Origin: Paracoccaceae bacterium
GTDB taxonomy: Bacteria > Pseudomonadota > Alphaproteobacteria > Rhodobacterales > Rhodobacteraceae
Length of the DNA stretch: 64,000 nt
NCBI GenBank assembly: GCA_027489375.1
Contig: JAIXZW010000012.1
Location: 124,001-188,000 of the forward strand
Direction of reading: 5' to 3'
A program made the position numbers and the translations under genes. The notes under the pieces are model-generated. The model searched no databases. It was not told the DNA's origin and saw only the letters and a program-made list of their open reading frames with translations. Below are positions 45,537-55,085 of this stretch, one piece after another (within the stretch, counting starts at the first letter, position 1; every line of letters begins with the position of its first letter).

Positions 45537-48395
45537 ATGGCCGAGCAGAAGTTCATCGAGGTGCGGGGCGCGCGCGAGCACAACCTCAAGGGTGTCGATG
45601 TCGACATCCCGCGCGACCAGCTTGTGGTGATCACCGGCCTGTCGGGGTCGGGGAAATCCTCGCTCGCCTTCGACACGATCTATGCCGAAGGGCAGCGGCG
45701 CTATGTCGAAAGCCTGTCAGCCTATGCGCGGCAGTTCCTCGACATGATGGGCAAGCCGGATGTGGACCATATCTCGGGCCTGTCGCCTGCGATTTCCATC
45801 GAACAGAAGACGACCAGCAAGAACCCCCGGTCCACCGTCGGCACGGTGACCGAGATTTACGACTACCTCCGCCTGCTCTTCGCCCGCGTCGGCACGCCGT
45901 TTTCCCCCGCCACGGGCCTGCCGATCACCGCGATGCAGGTGCAGGACATGGTCGATGCGGTCATGGGGATGGAAGAGGGGACGCGGGCCTATCTGCTCGC
46001 CCCGATCATCCGTGACCGGAAGGGGGAGTATAAGAAGGAATTCCTCGAACTGCGGAAGCAGGGGTTCCAGCGGGTCAAGGTGAACGGCGCCTTCTACGAG
46101 CTGGAGGAGCCGCCGGCTCTGGACAAGAAGTTCCGCCACAACATCGACGTGGTGGTCGACCGTATCGTGGTGCGCGACGGCATCCAGACGCGGCTGGCGG
46201 ACAGTTTCCGCACCGCGCTGGACCTTGCCGATGGCATCGCCATCATCGAAACCGCGCCGGCCGAGGGCGAGGGGGAGCGGATCACCTATTCCGAGAAATT
46301 CGCCTGCCCCGTGTCGGGCTTCACCATTTCGGAAATCGAACCGCGCCTGTTTTCCTTCAACGCGCCCTTCGGGGCTTGCCCTGCCTGTGACGGGCTGGGG
46401 GTGGAGTTGTTCTTCGACGAACGGCTGATCGTGCCGGATCAGGGGCTGACCCTGCTGCAAGGCGCGCTTGCGCCGTGGTCGAAGCAGAAATCCCCCTATT
46501 TCACCCAGACCATCGAAGCGCTGGCCAAACATTACCAGTTCGACCGCAAGACCAAGTGGAAAGACCTGCCCGCCAAGGTGCAGCAGGTGTTCCTTTACGG
46601 CTCGGGCGAGGAGGAGATAAAATTCCGTTATGACGAGGGCGGGCGCATCTACGAGGTGAGCCGCGTCTTCGAAGGCGTGGTTCCGAACATGGAACGCCGC
46701 TACCGCGAGACGGACAGCGCATGGGTGCGCGAGGAGTTCGAGCGCTATCAGAACAACCGCGATTGCGGCACCTGCCATGGCTACCGTCTGAAACCCGAAG
46801 CCCTGGCGGTGAAGATCGCGGGGCTGCATGTCGGTGAAGTGGTCCGTATGTCGATCAAGGAGGCTTACGCCTGGATCGAAACCGTCCCCGCCGCGCTGAC
46901 CAACCAGAAGAACGAGATTGCGCGGGCGATCCTGAAGGAAATCCGCGAGCGGCTGGGGTTCCTTGTCAACGTGGGTCTCGATTACCTGACCATGTCGCGC
47001 AATGCGGGCACGCTGTCGGGCGGGGAAAGCCAGCGCATCCGTCTGGCCAGCCAGATCGGGTCGGGCCTGACGGGGGTGCTTTACGTGCTGGACGAACCCA
47101 GCATCGGCCTGCACCAGCGCGACAACGACCGCCTGCTGACCACGCTGAAAAACCTGCGTGATCAGGGAAATACGGTTCTGGTGGTGGAGCATGACGAGGA
47201 TGCGATCCGCGAGGCGGATTACGTTTTCGACATCGGTCCCGGTGCGGGGGTGCATGGGGGCCAGGTGGTGGCGCATGGCACGCCCGCGCAGATTCAGGCC
47301 GATCCGGCGAGTTTGACCGGCCAATATCTGGCAGGACAGCGCCAGATCGCGGTGCCGAAGGTGCGCAGGAAGGGCAGCGGCAAGAAACTGACTGTGGTCG
47401 GTGCGACGGGCAACAACCTCAAGAACGTCACCGCCGAATTCCCGCTTGGCATGTTCGTCTGCGTGACGGGCGTGTCGGGGGGCGGCAAATCCACGCTGAC
47501 CATCGAGACGCTGTTCAAGACCGCCTCCATGCGGCTGAACGGCGCGCGGGAAACCCCCGCGCCCTGCGAGACGATCAAGGGGTTCGAGCATCTGGACAAG
47601 GTGATCGACATCGACCAGCGCGCCATCGGGCGCACGCCGCGGTCGAACCCTGCGACCTATACCGGCGCCTTCACCCCGATCCGCGACTGGTTCGCGGGTC
47701 TGCCCGAAGCCAAGGCGCGGGGCTATCAGCCCGGGCGCTTCAGCTTCAACGTCAAGGGCGGGCGGTGCGAGGCCTGTCAGGGTGACGGCGTCATCAAGAT
47801 CGAGATGCACTTCCTGCCGGACGTCTATGTCACCTGCGAGACTTGCAAGGGGCAGCGGTATAATCGCGAAACCTTGGAAGTTAAGTTCAAAAACAAGAGC
47901 ATCGCCGATGTGCTTGATATGACATGCGAAGATGCCCAGACCTTCTTCGCCGCCGTGCCTGCGATCCGCGAAAAGATGGATGCGCTCTGTCAGGTGGGCC
48001 TTGGCTACATCAAGGTGGGCCAGCAGGCGACGACCCTGTCGGGGGGCGAGGCGCAGCGGGTGAAACTGTCGAAAGAGTTGAGCCGCCGCGCCACGGGGCG
48101 CACGCTCTACATCCTCGACGAACCCACGACGGGCCTGCATTTCGAGGATGTGCGCAAACTGCTTGAGGTGCTGCATGAGCTGGTGGAGCAGGGCAATACG
48201 GTCGTCGTGATCGAACACAACCTCGATGTCATCAAGACCGCCGACTGGATCATCGACATCGGTCCCGAAGGCGGCGATGGCGGCGGGCGGATCGTTGCCA
48301 CCGGCACGCCCGAGGATGTGGCGAAGGCAGAGTCAAGCCATACGGGGCGTTACCTGCGCGATATGCTCAAACCGCGGCGGGTTGCGGCCGAATAG
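45537..48395 (+). CDS. uvrA: Excinuclease ABC subunit A
   Basis: UvrA recognises bulky DNA lesions and loads UvrB. The 952 residues contain two ABC modules: Walker [16 protein letters not shown] near residue 33 and [15 protein letters not shown] near 645, with signatures [19 protein letters not shown] and [18 protein letters not shown]. Two zinc fingers are seen (CPACDGLG region and CEACQGDG ... CETCKG). ATG at 45537 is preferred to TTG at 45525. A LexA-like site precedes it. Confidence 0.98.
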   Translation: MAEQKFIEVRGAREHNLKGVDVDIPRDQLVVITGLSGSGKSSLAFDTIYAEGQRRYVESLSAYARQFLDMMGKPDVDHISGLSPAISIEQKTTSKNPRSTVGTVTEIYDYLRLLFARVGTPFSPATGLPITAMQVQDMVDAVMGMEEGTRAYLLAPIIRDRKGEYKKEFLELRKQGFQRVKVNGAFYELEEPPALDKKFRHNIDVVVDRIVVRDGIQTRLADSFRTALDLADGIAIIETAPAEGEGERITYSEKFACPVSGFTISEIEPRLFSFNAPFGACPACDGLGVELFFDERLIVPDQGLTLLQGALAPWSKQKSPYFTQTIEALAKHYQFDRKTKWKDLPAKVQQVFLYGSGEEEIKFRYDEGGRIYEVSRVFEGVVPNMERRYRETDSAWVREEFERYQNNRDCGTCHGYRLKPEALAVKIAGLHVGEVVRMSIKEAYAWIETVPAALTNQKNEIARAILKEIRERLGFLVNVGLDYLTMSRNAGTLSGGESQRIRLASQIGSGLTGVLYVLDEPSIGLHQRDNDRLLTTLKNLRDQGNTVLVVEHDEDAIREADYVFDIGPGAGVHGGQVVAHGTPAQIQADPASLTGQYLAGQRQIAVPKVRRKGSGKKLTVVGATGNNLKNVTAEFPLGMFVCVTGVSGGGKSTLTIETLFKTASMRLNGARETPAPCETIKGFEHLDKVIDIDQRAIGRTPRSNPATYTGAFTPIRDWFAGLPEAKARGYQPGRFSFNVKGGRCEACQGDGVIKIEMHFLPDVYVTCETCKGQRYNRETLEVKFKNKSIADVLDMTCEDAQTFFAAVPAIREKMDALCQVGLGYIKVGQQATTLSGGEAQRVKLSKELSRRATGRTLYILDEPTTGLHFEDVRKLLEVLHELVEQGNTVVVIEHNLDVIKTADWIIDIGPEGGDGGGRIVATGTPEDVAKAESSHTGRYLRDMLKPRRVAAE

Positions 48396-48639
48396 CTTTG
48401 TTCCGGCGGAAAGCCGCCGGTAAATATCGGATTACGGCGCAGCTTTTTCAAAAATATCCGAAAGGTCATGCTCAATTTACGGGCATTGTCCTGACCGCGC
48501 TTTGGGCGCACGGTCAAAGTGTCGCAAACGCGCGACCTTACCGAAGACACACCAAAACCGGACAGAGAGCCGGAACCGTTGGCCAATGTGGTCGCCGGGC
48601 CAATGCCCTGCACCCGTAGTCACAGGAAGGGACAATCCT

Positions 48640-50088
48640 TTGAAACTGATCAACCCGTCACCCTCGCTTCACAACGAGGATCTGGCCCCCGCGACCGAGC
48701 GGAAGTGGGGCGCCTTCTCCATCTTCAACGTCTGGACGTCCGACGTTCACAGCCTTTGGGGATACTACCTTGCCGCATCCCTTTTCCTGCTCTGCGGCAG
48801 CTTCATCAATTTCGTGATCGCCATCGGGATCGGGTCGCTGGTGATCTTTGCGCTCATGTCGATGGTCGGCAATGCGGGCGTGCGGACAGGCGTTCCGTTC
48901 CCCGTGCTTGCCCGCGCCTCGTTCGGCACCTTCGGGGCGAACTTCCCCGCGCTCGTCCGGGCGGTCGTCGCCTGCTTCTGGTACGGGGCGCAGACCGCTG
49001 CGGCATCGGGTGCGATCGTCGCCCTGCTGATCCGCAACGAGGGCATGCTTGCCTTCCACACCAACAGCCACATGCTGGGGCATTCCACGCTCGAGGTGAT
49101 CTGCTACGTCATCGTCTGGGCGCTGCAACTCCTCATCATCCAGCGCGGGATGGAAACCGTGCGCAAGTTCCAGGACTGGGCCGGTCCCGCTGTCTGGATC
49201 ATGATGCTTTTCCTTGCGATCTATCTGGTGGTGAAGTCCGGCACCTTCTCTTTCGGATCGGAAATCCCGCAGGACGTTCTTCTTGAAGCGACCGCCGCCG
49301 CTGGCGTTCCGGGCGTTCCGGGCAGCTTTGCGGCACTTGCGGCCGTTGCCGCAACGTGGATCACCTATTTCGCGGCGCTCTACCTCAACTTCTGCGACTT
49401 CTCGCGTTATGCCACGTCGGAAGCGGCGCTGCGCAAGGGCAACCTCTGGGGCCTGCCGATCAACCTTCTGGCCTTCTGCCTTGTCGCGGGCATTACCACC
49501 ACTGCCGCCTTTGCCGTCTATGGCGAGGTGCTTTTGCACCCCGAACAGATTTCGGCGAAGTTCGATTCCTGGTTCCTCGCACTTCTCGCCGCTCTGACCT
49601 TTGCGGTCGCGACGCTTGGCATCAACGTGGTGGCGAACTTCGTGTCGCCCGCCTTTGATTTCGCCAACGTCTTCCCGCGCCAGATCGACTTCAAGAAGGG
49701 GGGCTACATCGCTGCTGCCATCGCGCTCGTGCTTTACCCTTGGGCACCGTGGGAAACCGGAGCGGCCCATTTCGTGAACTTCATCGGTTCGACGATGGGT
49801 CCGATCTTCGGGATCATGATGGTGGACTATTACCTGATCCGCAAAAGCCAGATCGACGTGAACGCGCTTTATCAGGAAAACGGCGAGTTCCGCTTTGAAG
49901 GCGGCTTCCACGCCAAGGCCTTCATCGCATTGGCCGTAGGCATGGTCTTCTCGTCGATCCTGCCGACCTTCACCACGGTGCTTCCGGCATGGTGGGGCAC
50001 CTATGGCTGGTTCTTCGGCGTGGGCATCGGCGGCGCGGTCTATTACGTGCTGCGGGCTGGTGCTGCGGCGCAGGCAAAAGCGGCCTGA
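48640..50088 (+). CDS. NCS1 family cytosine/purine/hydantoin permease
   Basis: The 482-residue transporter has about 12 membrane helices. NCS1 hallmarks are APATERKWGAFSIFNVWTSDVHSLWGY near the N-terminus, GVPFPVLARASFGTFGANFPALVRA and TYFAALYLNFCDFSRYA. It is closest in layout to cytosine/hydantoin/allantoin permeases; the substrate is undetermined. A TTG start at 48640 is chosen because AGGAAGGGA lies at the right distance and the frame upstream lacks homology. A strong terminator separates it from a convergent Crp/Fnr gene. Confidence 0.9.
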   Translation: MKLINPSPSLHNEDLAPATERKWGAFSIFNVWTSDVHSLWGYYLAASLFLLCGSFINFVIAIGIGSLVIFALMSMVGNAGVRTGVPFPVLARASFGTFGANFPALVRAVVACFWYGAQTAAASGAIVALLIRNEGMLAFHTNSHMLGHSTLEVICYVIVWALQLLIIQRGMETVRKFQDWAGPAVWIMMLFLAIYLVVKSGTFSFGSEIPQDVLLEATAAAGVPGVPGSFAALAAVAATWITYFAALYLNFCDFSRYATSEAALRKGNLWGLPINLLAFCLVAGITTTAAFAVYGEVLLHPEQISAKFDSWFLALLAALTFAVATLGINVVANFVSPAFDFANVFPRQIDFKKGGYIAAAIALVLYPWAPWETGAAHFVNFIGSTMGPIFGIMMVDYYLIRKSQIDVNALYQENGEFRFEGGFHAKAFIALAVGMVFSSILPTFTTVLPAWWGTYGWFFGVGIGGAVYYVLRAGAAAQAKAA

Positions 50089-50103
50089 TCGCCGGAACGG
50101 TTA

Positions 50104-50134
50104 CGGAAAGGGCGGGGGAAACCCCGCCCTTTTC
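50104..50134. terminator. Bidirectional terminator
   Basis: AAAGGGCGGGG (50107-50117) and CCCCGCCCTTT (50122-50132) form an 11-bp stem with a short loop, and T-runs lie at both ends. It separates the convergent permease and Crp/Fnr genes. Confidence 0.85.
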
Positions 50135-50771
50135 AATTTGCGGCGGCGCGGCGCAATGCGTCGGGGTCGCGCAGATGCACCTCGCCCCGCTCGGTCGTCA
50201 CCCAACCGGACTTGGCAAAGGCGTCCAGTTTGCGCGACACCACCTCTCGCGCCGAACCGATCCTCGCCGCAATCTCGGACTGCGTGGCCCGCACCACATG
50301 CCCATCGGCCAGATCGAGCAGCACCGTCGCCAGCCGCGCATCAACCCTTCCGAAAGCGACCGATTCCAGAAGCCGCGTCAGGTCCGCCATCCGTTGACCA
50401 AAGGACCGCAGCACATAGCCGCGAAAGGCTGCGTCCGCATCCATCAGCCGCAGGAACATCGCCTTGGGGATCACCACCGTCTCGCATTCGACGACCGTTG
50501 CGGCGGCCCCCGTATAAGCCTCGTCCCCCAGCAGGCCGAGGGTCGTCTGGACGCAGGACTGTCCCGGCTCAACCGCGTAAAGCAGGATTTCGCGTCCGTT
50601 CGGTCCCGTCAGAAACACCTCGACCCGTCCCGACAGCAGAACGGGGTAGCCCTGCGCCCTGTCGCCGGGGGCGAAAAGGTCGATCCCGCGGGGCAGGGTG
50701 CGACGGTGAAGCGAGGAAAGCTCGGCGCGTGTCGCCGCGTTCAGATTTCCAAGCTGACTGATCCAGTTCAT
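50133..50771 (-). CDS. Crp/Fnr family transcriptional regulator
   Basis: The 212-residue product has a cyclic-nucleotide-binding-like beta barrel (YPVLLSGRVEVFLTGPNGREILLY), a dimer helix (MADLTRLLESVAFGRVDARLATVLLDLA) and a winged HTH (TQSEIAARIGSAREVVSRKLDAFAKSGWV). There is no N-terminal cluster of FNR cysteines, so it is not an iron-sulphur oxygen sensor; the ligand is unknown. A GTG at 50774 directly precedes the chosen ATG at 50771, and either could serve. Confidence 0.88.
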   Translation of the reverse strand: MNWISQLGNLNAATRAELSSLHRRTLPRGIDLFAPGDRAQGYPVLLSGRVEVFLTGPNGREILLYAVEPGQSCVQTTLGLLGDEAYTGAAATVVECETVVIPKAMFLRLMDADAAFRGYVLRSFGQRMADLTRLLESVAFGRVDARLATVLLDLADGHVVRATQSEIAARIGSAREVVSRKLDAFAKSGWVTTERGEVHLRDPDALRRAAAN

Positions 50772-50840
50772 CACGGCGCACCCTTAAGACCGTAGCCAGT
50801 CAAACAGACTGCCCCGCTGGCGATCAAGTGCCGGAATGTC

Positions 50841-50868
50841 GAAAGGGCCGCCTTTCGGCGGCCCTTCG
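50841..50868 (-). terminator. Terminator of mmsA
   Basis: AAGGGCCGCC (50843-50852) pairs with GGCGGCCCTT (50857-50866), followed on the minus strand by TTTC. It closes mmsA. Confidence 0.7.
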
Positions 50869-50891
50869 CTCTTTGGTTTATGCCCGACGCA

Positions 50892-52391
50892 TCAGTCCAT
50901 CGGCTTGAAGTTGAGCGAGGCGCCTTCCTTGATGCCGCTCGGCCAGCGCGAGGTGATCGTCTTGGTGCGGGTGTAGAAGCGGAAGCTGTCCGGCCCGTGC
51001 TGGTTCAGGTCGCCGAAGGCCGATTTCTTCCAGCCGCCGAAGGTGTGATAGGCCAGCGGAACCGGGATCGGCACGTTGATGCCGATCATGCCCACGTTGA
51101 CGCGGGCCGCGAAATCGCGCGCCGTGTCGCCGTCGCGGGTGAAGATCGCGGTGCCGTTGCCGTATTCGTGGTCCATCGCAAGGCCAAGCGCCTCTTCATA
51201 GGTCTTGGCGCGGACGGTCGACAGGACCGGCCCGAAAATCTCCTTGCGGTAGATGTCCATGTCGGGGGTGACATGGTCGAAGAGGTGCGGACCGACGAAG
51301 AAGCCGTCCTCGTAGCCTTGCAGTTTGAAGTTGCGGCCATCGACCACCAACTTCGCGCCCTGCGCCACGCCGGATTCGACCAGCTTGAGGATATTGGCCT
51401 TGGCCGCAGCGGTCACGACGGGGCCGTAATCCACATCATTTCCGGCGGTGTAGGGGCCGACCTTCAGCTTTTCGATCCGCGGGATCAGCTTTTCGATCAG
51501 GCGGTCGGCGGTTTCATCACCCACCGGAACCGCGACCGAAATCGCCATGCAGCGTTCGCCCGCAGCGCCATAGCCCGCACCGACCAGCGCGTCGGCGGCT
51601 TGGTCCATGTCGGCATCCGGCATGATGATCATGTGGTTCTTGGCACCGCCGAAGCACTGCACGCGCTTGCCGTTGGCGCAGCCGCGACCGTAGATGTATT
51701 CCGCAATCGGGGTCGAACCGACGAAACCGATCCCCGCGATCTGCGGGTTGTCAAGGATCGCATCGACCGAGTCCTTGTCGCCGTTGATGACTTGCAGCAC
51801 GCCATCGGGCAGGCCCGCTTCCTTGAACAATTCCGCCAGCATCAGCGGAACCGACGGGTCACGCTCGGACGGCTTCAGGATAAAGGCGTTGCCGCAGGAC
51901 AGGGCCGGGCCCATCTTCCACAGCGGGATCATGGCGGGGAAGTTGAACGGAGTGATCCCTGCGGCCACGCCGATGGGCTGGCGCATGGAATACATGTCGA
52001 TGCCGGGACCTGCGCTGTCGGTGAATTCACCCTTCAGCATATGCGGCGCGCCGATGCAGAATTCGATCACTTCCAGCCCGCGCTGGATGTCGCCCTTGGC
52101 GTCCGGCACGGTCTTGCCGTGTTCGCTGGACAGCACCTCGGCCAGTTTCTGCATGTCGCGGTTCAGGAGGCGGACGAATTCCATCATCACGCGGGCACGG
52201 CGCTGCGGGTTGGTGGCACCCCATTTCACCTGCGCCTTGGCGGCATCGGCGGTGGCAGCGTCAAGCTCGGCCTTGGTGGCGAGTGCGACGCGGGCCTGCA
52301 CTTCGCCCGTGGCGGGGTTGAACACATCGGCGAAGCGGCCCGAAGTGCCCTTCACGTGCTTGCCGTTGATCCAGTGACCGATCTCTTTCAT
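50892..52391 (-). CDS. mmsA: Methylmalonate-semialdehyde dehydrogenase (CoA-acylating)
   Basis: The 499-residue aldehyde dehydrogenase converts methylmalonate or malonate semialdehyde to propionyl- or acetyl-CoA in valine, myo-inositol or beta-alanine breakdown. It has GITPFNFPAMIPLWK, GFVGSTPIAEYIY, the catalytic Cys in GERCMAISVAV (about residue 280) and PVPLAYHTFGGWKKSAFGD, all MmsA-specific. GGAGG precedes the ATG. A LysR gene is divergently placed and may regulate it. Confidence 0.95.
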   Translation of the reverse strand: MKEIGHWINGKHVKGTSGRFADVFNPATGEVQARVALATKAELDAATADAAKAQVKWGATNPQRRARVMMEFVRLLNRDMQKLAEVLSSEHGKTVPDAKGDIQRGLEVIEFCIGAPHMLKGEFTDSAGPGIDMYSMRQPIGVAAGITPFNFPAMIPLWKMGPALSCGNAFILKPSERDPSVPLMLAELFKEAGLPDGVLQVINGDKDSVDAILDNPQIAGIGFVGSTPIAEYIYGRGCANGKRVQCFGGAKNHMIIMPDADMDQAADALVGAGYGAAGERCMAISVAVPVGDETADRLIEKLIPRIEKLKVGPYTAGNDVDYGPVVTAAAKANILKLVESGVAQGAKLVVDGRNFKLQGYEDGFFVGPHLFDHVTPDMDIYRKEIFGPVLSTVRAKTYEEALGLAMDHEYGNGTAIFTRDGDTARDFAARVNVGMIGINVPIPVPLAYHTFGGWKKSAFGDLNQHGPDSFRFYTRTKTITSRWPSGIKEGASLNFKPMD

Positions 52392-52509
52392 GGGGAGTCC
52401 TCCGATTTCGTTGTGAAGACATTAGCCTTGCGGAAATGCTTGAAACAGAGGAAGTATGGCAAAAACGCTTTGCATTTTTGCATTATGATGAGCGATCAGG
52501 GTCAGGATT

Positions 52510-52603
52510 GCCCCGTGGCCCAAAGCCACGGGGCGCGCCCGAACCGCCCCCACGGGGCGGGCGCACGTATACGTGCACCCACCCCTCGGTTCGGGCGCGC
52601 CCC
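52510..52603. repeat. Nested inverted repeats between mmsA and the LysR gene
   Basis: Three elements interlock. A 10-bp hairpin GCCCCGTGGC/GCCACGGGGC spans 52510-52534. A 17-bp perfect inverted repeat beginning GGGGCGCGCCC (52530-52546) pairs with 52587-52603. A 14-bp palindrome GCACGTATACGTGC (52563-52576) lies in its loop. The first hairpin and the large stem share five bases, so they exclude each other. This could be a leader attenuator of the LysR gene, a palindromic repeat element or an extended operator. Confidence 0.75.
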
Positions 52604-52634
52604 TACTGTCGAGTTCGACCAGAAGGAAATGGAC

Positions 52635-53534
52635 ATGGACTGGGACGACCTTCGCATCTTCCTCGCCGTGGCGCGCACCGACAGCCTGTCGGGCGCGGGA
52701 AAGCGGCTGAAGATCGACCCCGCCACCGTGGGCCGCCGCATCGCCCGGCTGGAAGAGGCGATGGGCGCGCGGCTCTTTGCCAAATCCCCGCAAGGCTATG
52801 CGCTGACCGAGGAAGGCACCCGCCTTCTTGCCCATGCCGAACGCGCCGAAAACGCGATGGACGCGGCGCGGGAATCGCTCACGGGACCCGAGGGGCTTTC
52901 GGGACAGATCCGCATCGGTGCGCCGGACGGCTGCGCCAATTACCTGCTTCCGCAGGTTCTGGCGCAAATCTGCGATGCCAACCCGGGGCTTGAGGTGCAG
53001 ATCGTCGCACTCCCCCGCGTCTTCAACCTGTCGAAGCGCGAGGCCGATATGGCCATCGGCGTCAGCCGCCCGACGGCGGGGCGGCTGACCGTGCAGAAGC
53101 TGACCGATTACCGGCTGCACCTTGCCGCGCATCCCGATTACCTGTCGCGCACCCCGCCCATCGAAGCGCCCGAAGACCTGAAAGCCCATCGCGTGATCGG
53201 CTATATCCCCGACATGATCTTCGACAAGGAACTGGATTACCTGTCAGAGATCGGTGCGGGCCATGTGCCGCTGGCGTCGAACTCCGTCTCGGTCCAGCTC
53301 AACTGGCTGCGCTGCGGGGCAGGGGTGGGGATCGTGCATGACTTCGCCCTTCCCGCAGCGCCCGAACTTGTCCGTGTCATCCCCGACCGCATCAGCCTGA
53401 CCCGCGCCTTCTGGCTGATCCGCCATGCCGATGATGGCCGCGTGGAACGGCTGAACCGCTTTGCCGACCTCCTCGCCACGGGGATACGGGCCGAGATGGC
53501 GCGGCTGGAACGGGCGGCGGGACTCTCGCAGTAA
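52635..53534 (+). CDS. LysR family transcriptional regulator
   Basis: The 299-residue regulator starts MDWDDLRIFLAVARTDSLSG, with the HTH in AGKRLKIDPATVGRRIARLE, then a LysR effector domain (GQIRIGAPDGCANYLLPQVL). ATG at 52635 has AAGGA at proper spacing; ATG at 52629 is too close. It is divergent from mmsA and may control it; the effector is unknown. The leader contains a large nested inverted repeat. Confidence 0.9.
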   Translation: MDWDDLRIFLAVARTDSLSGAGKRLKIDPATVGRRIARLEEAMGARLFAKSPQGYALTEEGTRLLAHAERAENAMDAARESLTGPEGLSGQIRIGAPDGCANYLLPQVLAQICDANPGLEVQIVALPRVFNLSKREADMAIGVSRPTAGRLTVQKLTDYRLHLAAHPDYLSRTPPIEAPEDLKAHRVIGYIPDMIFDKELDYLSEIGAGHVPLASNSVSVQLNWLRCGAGVGIVHDFALPAAPELVRVIPDRISLTRAFWLIRHADDGRVERLNRFADLLATGIRAEMARLERAAGLSQ

Positions 53535-53606
53535 GAATCCTTGCTTGACAGAATCCCGTGATCGGGCGGACGCTTGGGGGACTTCTACCGGAACGGGAGG
53601 TCCAAG

Positions 53607-54041
53607 ATGCATGTCAGCCAGATCCTGAAATCGAAATCCGATGACGGCGTGGTCACGGTCACGCCCGGAACCAGCCTTGCCAAGGCGGCGGAAATCCTTT
53701 CTTCGCGCCGGATCGGGGCCGTGATCATCTCTCCCGACGGCAAGCGCGTGGCGGGCATCCTGTCCGAGCGTGACATCGTGCGCGAGCTTGGCCGCCGTGG
53801 CGTGGCCTGCATGACCGACAGCGTCGATACGGTGATGACCGCCACGATCACAAGCTGCCGCCGCGACGACAAGGCGGACGAAGTCTTGCAGAAAATGACC
53901 GATGGACGCTTCCGCCACATGCCGGTGCTGGAGGGCGACCAGATGATCGGCCTCATCTCCATCGGTGACGTGGTCAAGGCGCGGCTGATGGAGCTTGCGA
54001 TGGAAAAGGACGCGCTCGAGGGAATGATCAAGGGCTTCTGA
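53607..54041 (+). CDS. CBS-domain pair protein
   Basis: The 144-residue protein consists of two CBS domains: VVTVTPGTSLAKAAEILSSR with GAVIISPDGKRVAGILSERD, and DTVMTATITSCRRDDKADEV with HMPVLEGDQMIGLISIGDVVK. Such stand-alone pairs bind adenosine nucleotides; the partner is unknown. GGGAGG precedes the ATG at 53607; an upstream extension is rejected. It lies between a LysR gene and coaD. Confidence 0.92.
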   Translation: MHVSQILKSKSDDGVVTVTPGTSLAKAAEILSSRRIGAVIISPDGKRVAGILSERDIVRELGRRGVACMTDSVDTVMTATITSCRRDDKADEVLQKMTDGRFRHMPVLEGDQMIGLISIGDVVKARLMELAMEKDALEGMIKGF

Positions 54042-54113
54042 CACCCGTTTTCACCTTGCATCGAACCGCGCAATATTGTTGCGTGCAAGGCGGAAGACAG
54101 GGCGGGGGGAGCC

Positions 54114-54605
54114 ATGCGTATCGGTCTTTATCCGGGAACCTTCGATCCCGTAACGCTCGGCCATGTCGACATTATCCAGCGGGCGATGGCGCTGGTCGAC
54201 CGGCTTGTGATCGGGGTCGCGATCAACCGCGACAAGAAGCCGATGTTCACGCTCGAAGAACGCGTGGCGATGATCGAGGCGGAATGTGCCGCGATCGTCG
54301 CCAAGACGGGGGGCGAGATCGTCGTCCACCCCTTCGAGAACCTGCTGATCGATTGCGCCCGCGATGTGGGGGCCACGGTGATCGTGCGCGGCCTGCGGGC
54401 GGTGGCGGATTTCGAATATGAATTCCAGATGGTCGGCATGAACCGCGCGCTGGATGCCAGCATCGAGACGGTCTTCATGATGGCCGATGCGCGGCGGCAG
54501 GCGATTGCATCGAAGCTGGTCAAGGAAATCGCGCGGCTTGGCGGGGATGTGTCGAAATTCGTGACACCGCCGGTGGTCGAGGCGTTGAGGAAGAAACTGG
54601 CCTGA
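54114..54605 (+). CDS. coaD: Phosphopantetheine adenylyltransferase
   Basis: CoaD transfers AMP to 4'-phosphopantetheine in coenzyme A synthesis. The 163 residues match the family: GLYPGTFDPVTLGHVDII (TxGH nucleotidyltransferase motif), RDKKPMFTLEERVAMI, VRGLRAVADFEYEFQMVGMNR and the substrate-binding region near the C-terminus. GGGGGGAG precedes the ATG. Confidence 0.97.
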   Translation: MRIGLYPGTFDPVTLGHVDIIQRAMALVDRLVIGVAINRDKKPMFTLEERVAMIEAECAAIVAKTGGEIVVHPFENLLIDCARDVGATVIVRGLRAVADFEYEFQMVGMNRALDASIETVFMMADARRQAIASKLVKEIARLGGDVSKFVTPPVVEALRKKLA

Positions 54606-54610
54606 AAAAG

Positions 54611-54635
54611 GAAAACGGGGGGCTTTTGCCCCCCG
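54611..54635 (-). terminator. Terminator between coaD and the DUF1127 gene
   Basis: CGGGGGGC-TTTT-GCCCCCCG (54616-54635). On the minus strand TTTTCC follows, so it fits best as the end of the DUF1127 transcript; it may also stop coaD transcription. Confidence 0.7.
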
Positions 54636-54662
54636 CCTCGGCACGTTTGGTGCCCGAATTCC

Positions 54663-54827
54663 TTATTTGCCGTAAACGGCAGTCCATGCGATGCGGCTTG
54701 CATCCTCGGGGAAGATCCCCAGATCAAGCGCGATGTCGCGGGGCAGGCGGGCGATCTCGTCCCGCGTCCGGCGATAGGCTGCACGGTTGGCAGCGGCGGC
54801 TTTCAGGCTTGCGATCACGTTCAACAT
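54663..54827 (-). CDS. DUF1127 small protein
   Basis: The 54-residue basic protein MLNVIASLKAAAANRAAYRR followed by TRDEIARLPRDIALDLGIFPED matches DUF1127 (YjiS-like). Small DUF1127 proteins in alphaproteobacteria affect RNA handling and metabolism. AAGGAA precedes the ATG at 54827; a longer ORF to 54959 is rejected. A TGTTAGCGC operator-like site lies about 75 bp upstream, as at the neighbouring gap genes. Confidence 0.88.
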   Translation of the reverse strand: MLNVIASLKAAAANRAAYRRTRDEIARLPRDIALDLGIFPEDASRIAWTAVYGK

Positions 54828-54898
54828 TTTCCAGTTCCTTTGTATCGCCAAGGGCTTCTCGGTATCCCTTCGGCATGACTGGAAGATGGGCCTGAATG

Positions 54899-54912
54899 GT
54901 TGCGCTAACAAC
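54899..54912 (-). promoter_or_regulatory. LacI-type operator-like site upstream of the DUF1127 gene
   Basis: On the minus strand this reads TTGTTAGCGCAACC. It shares TGTTARCGC with three sites at the two gap promoters. Confidence 0.4.
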
Positions 54913-54970
54913 GCACAAAGGGCGGAAGCCGTTATGCGTCTGGCGCATAGGTCTTGCAATTATGCAGGGG

Positions 54971-55079
54971 CGGAATTTTACGAAAATTCCGAAACGGAAA
55001 ATGACGCATTTTCCGGACCCCGACCGTGGGATCCGGAATTTGCGTCAAATTCCGGCGCATTTTCTGCGTCAGAAAATGC
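54971..55079. repeat. Tandem array of short hairpins
   Basis: Four perfect palindromes with 3-nt loops follow one another: 54971-54991 (CGGAATTTT arms, loop ACG), 54995-55015 (CGGAAAATG, loop ACG), 55033-55055 (CCGGAATTTG, loop CGT) and 55057-55079 (GCATTTTCTG, loop CGT). An imperfect one (55013-55036) links the halves. The array lies 7 to 115 nt after the gap1 stop on the minus strand. Confidence 0.8.
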
Positions 55080-55085
55080 CTTGCC

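Noticed and set aside
48640..48653. FNR-like TTGAA-N4-ATCAA
   Set aside because: It coincides with the start codon of the NCS1 permease and has a mismatch, so it is probably coding sequence by chance.
52392..52634. CRISPR-like or transposon-end interpretation of the inverted repeats
   Set aside because: There are no regularly spaced direct repeats, no transposase frame and no target duplication visible.
50880..53534. 884-codon plus-strand frame running through mmsA into the LysR gene
   Set aside because: Only its last 299 codons (LysR) are real; the rest is antisense to mmsA.
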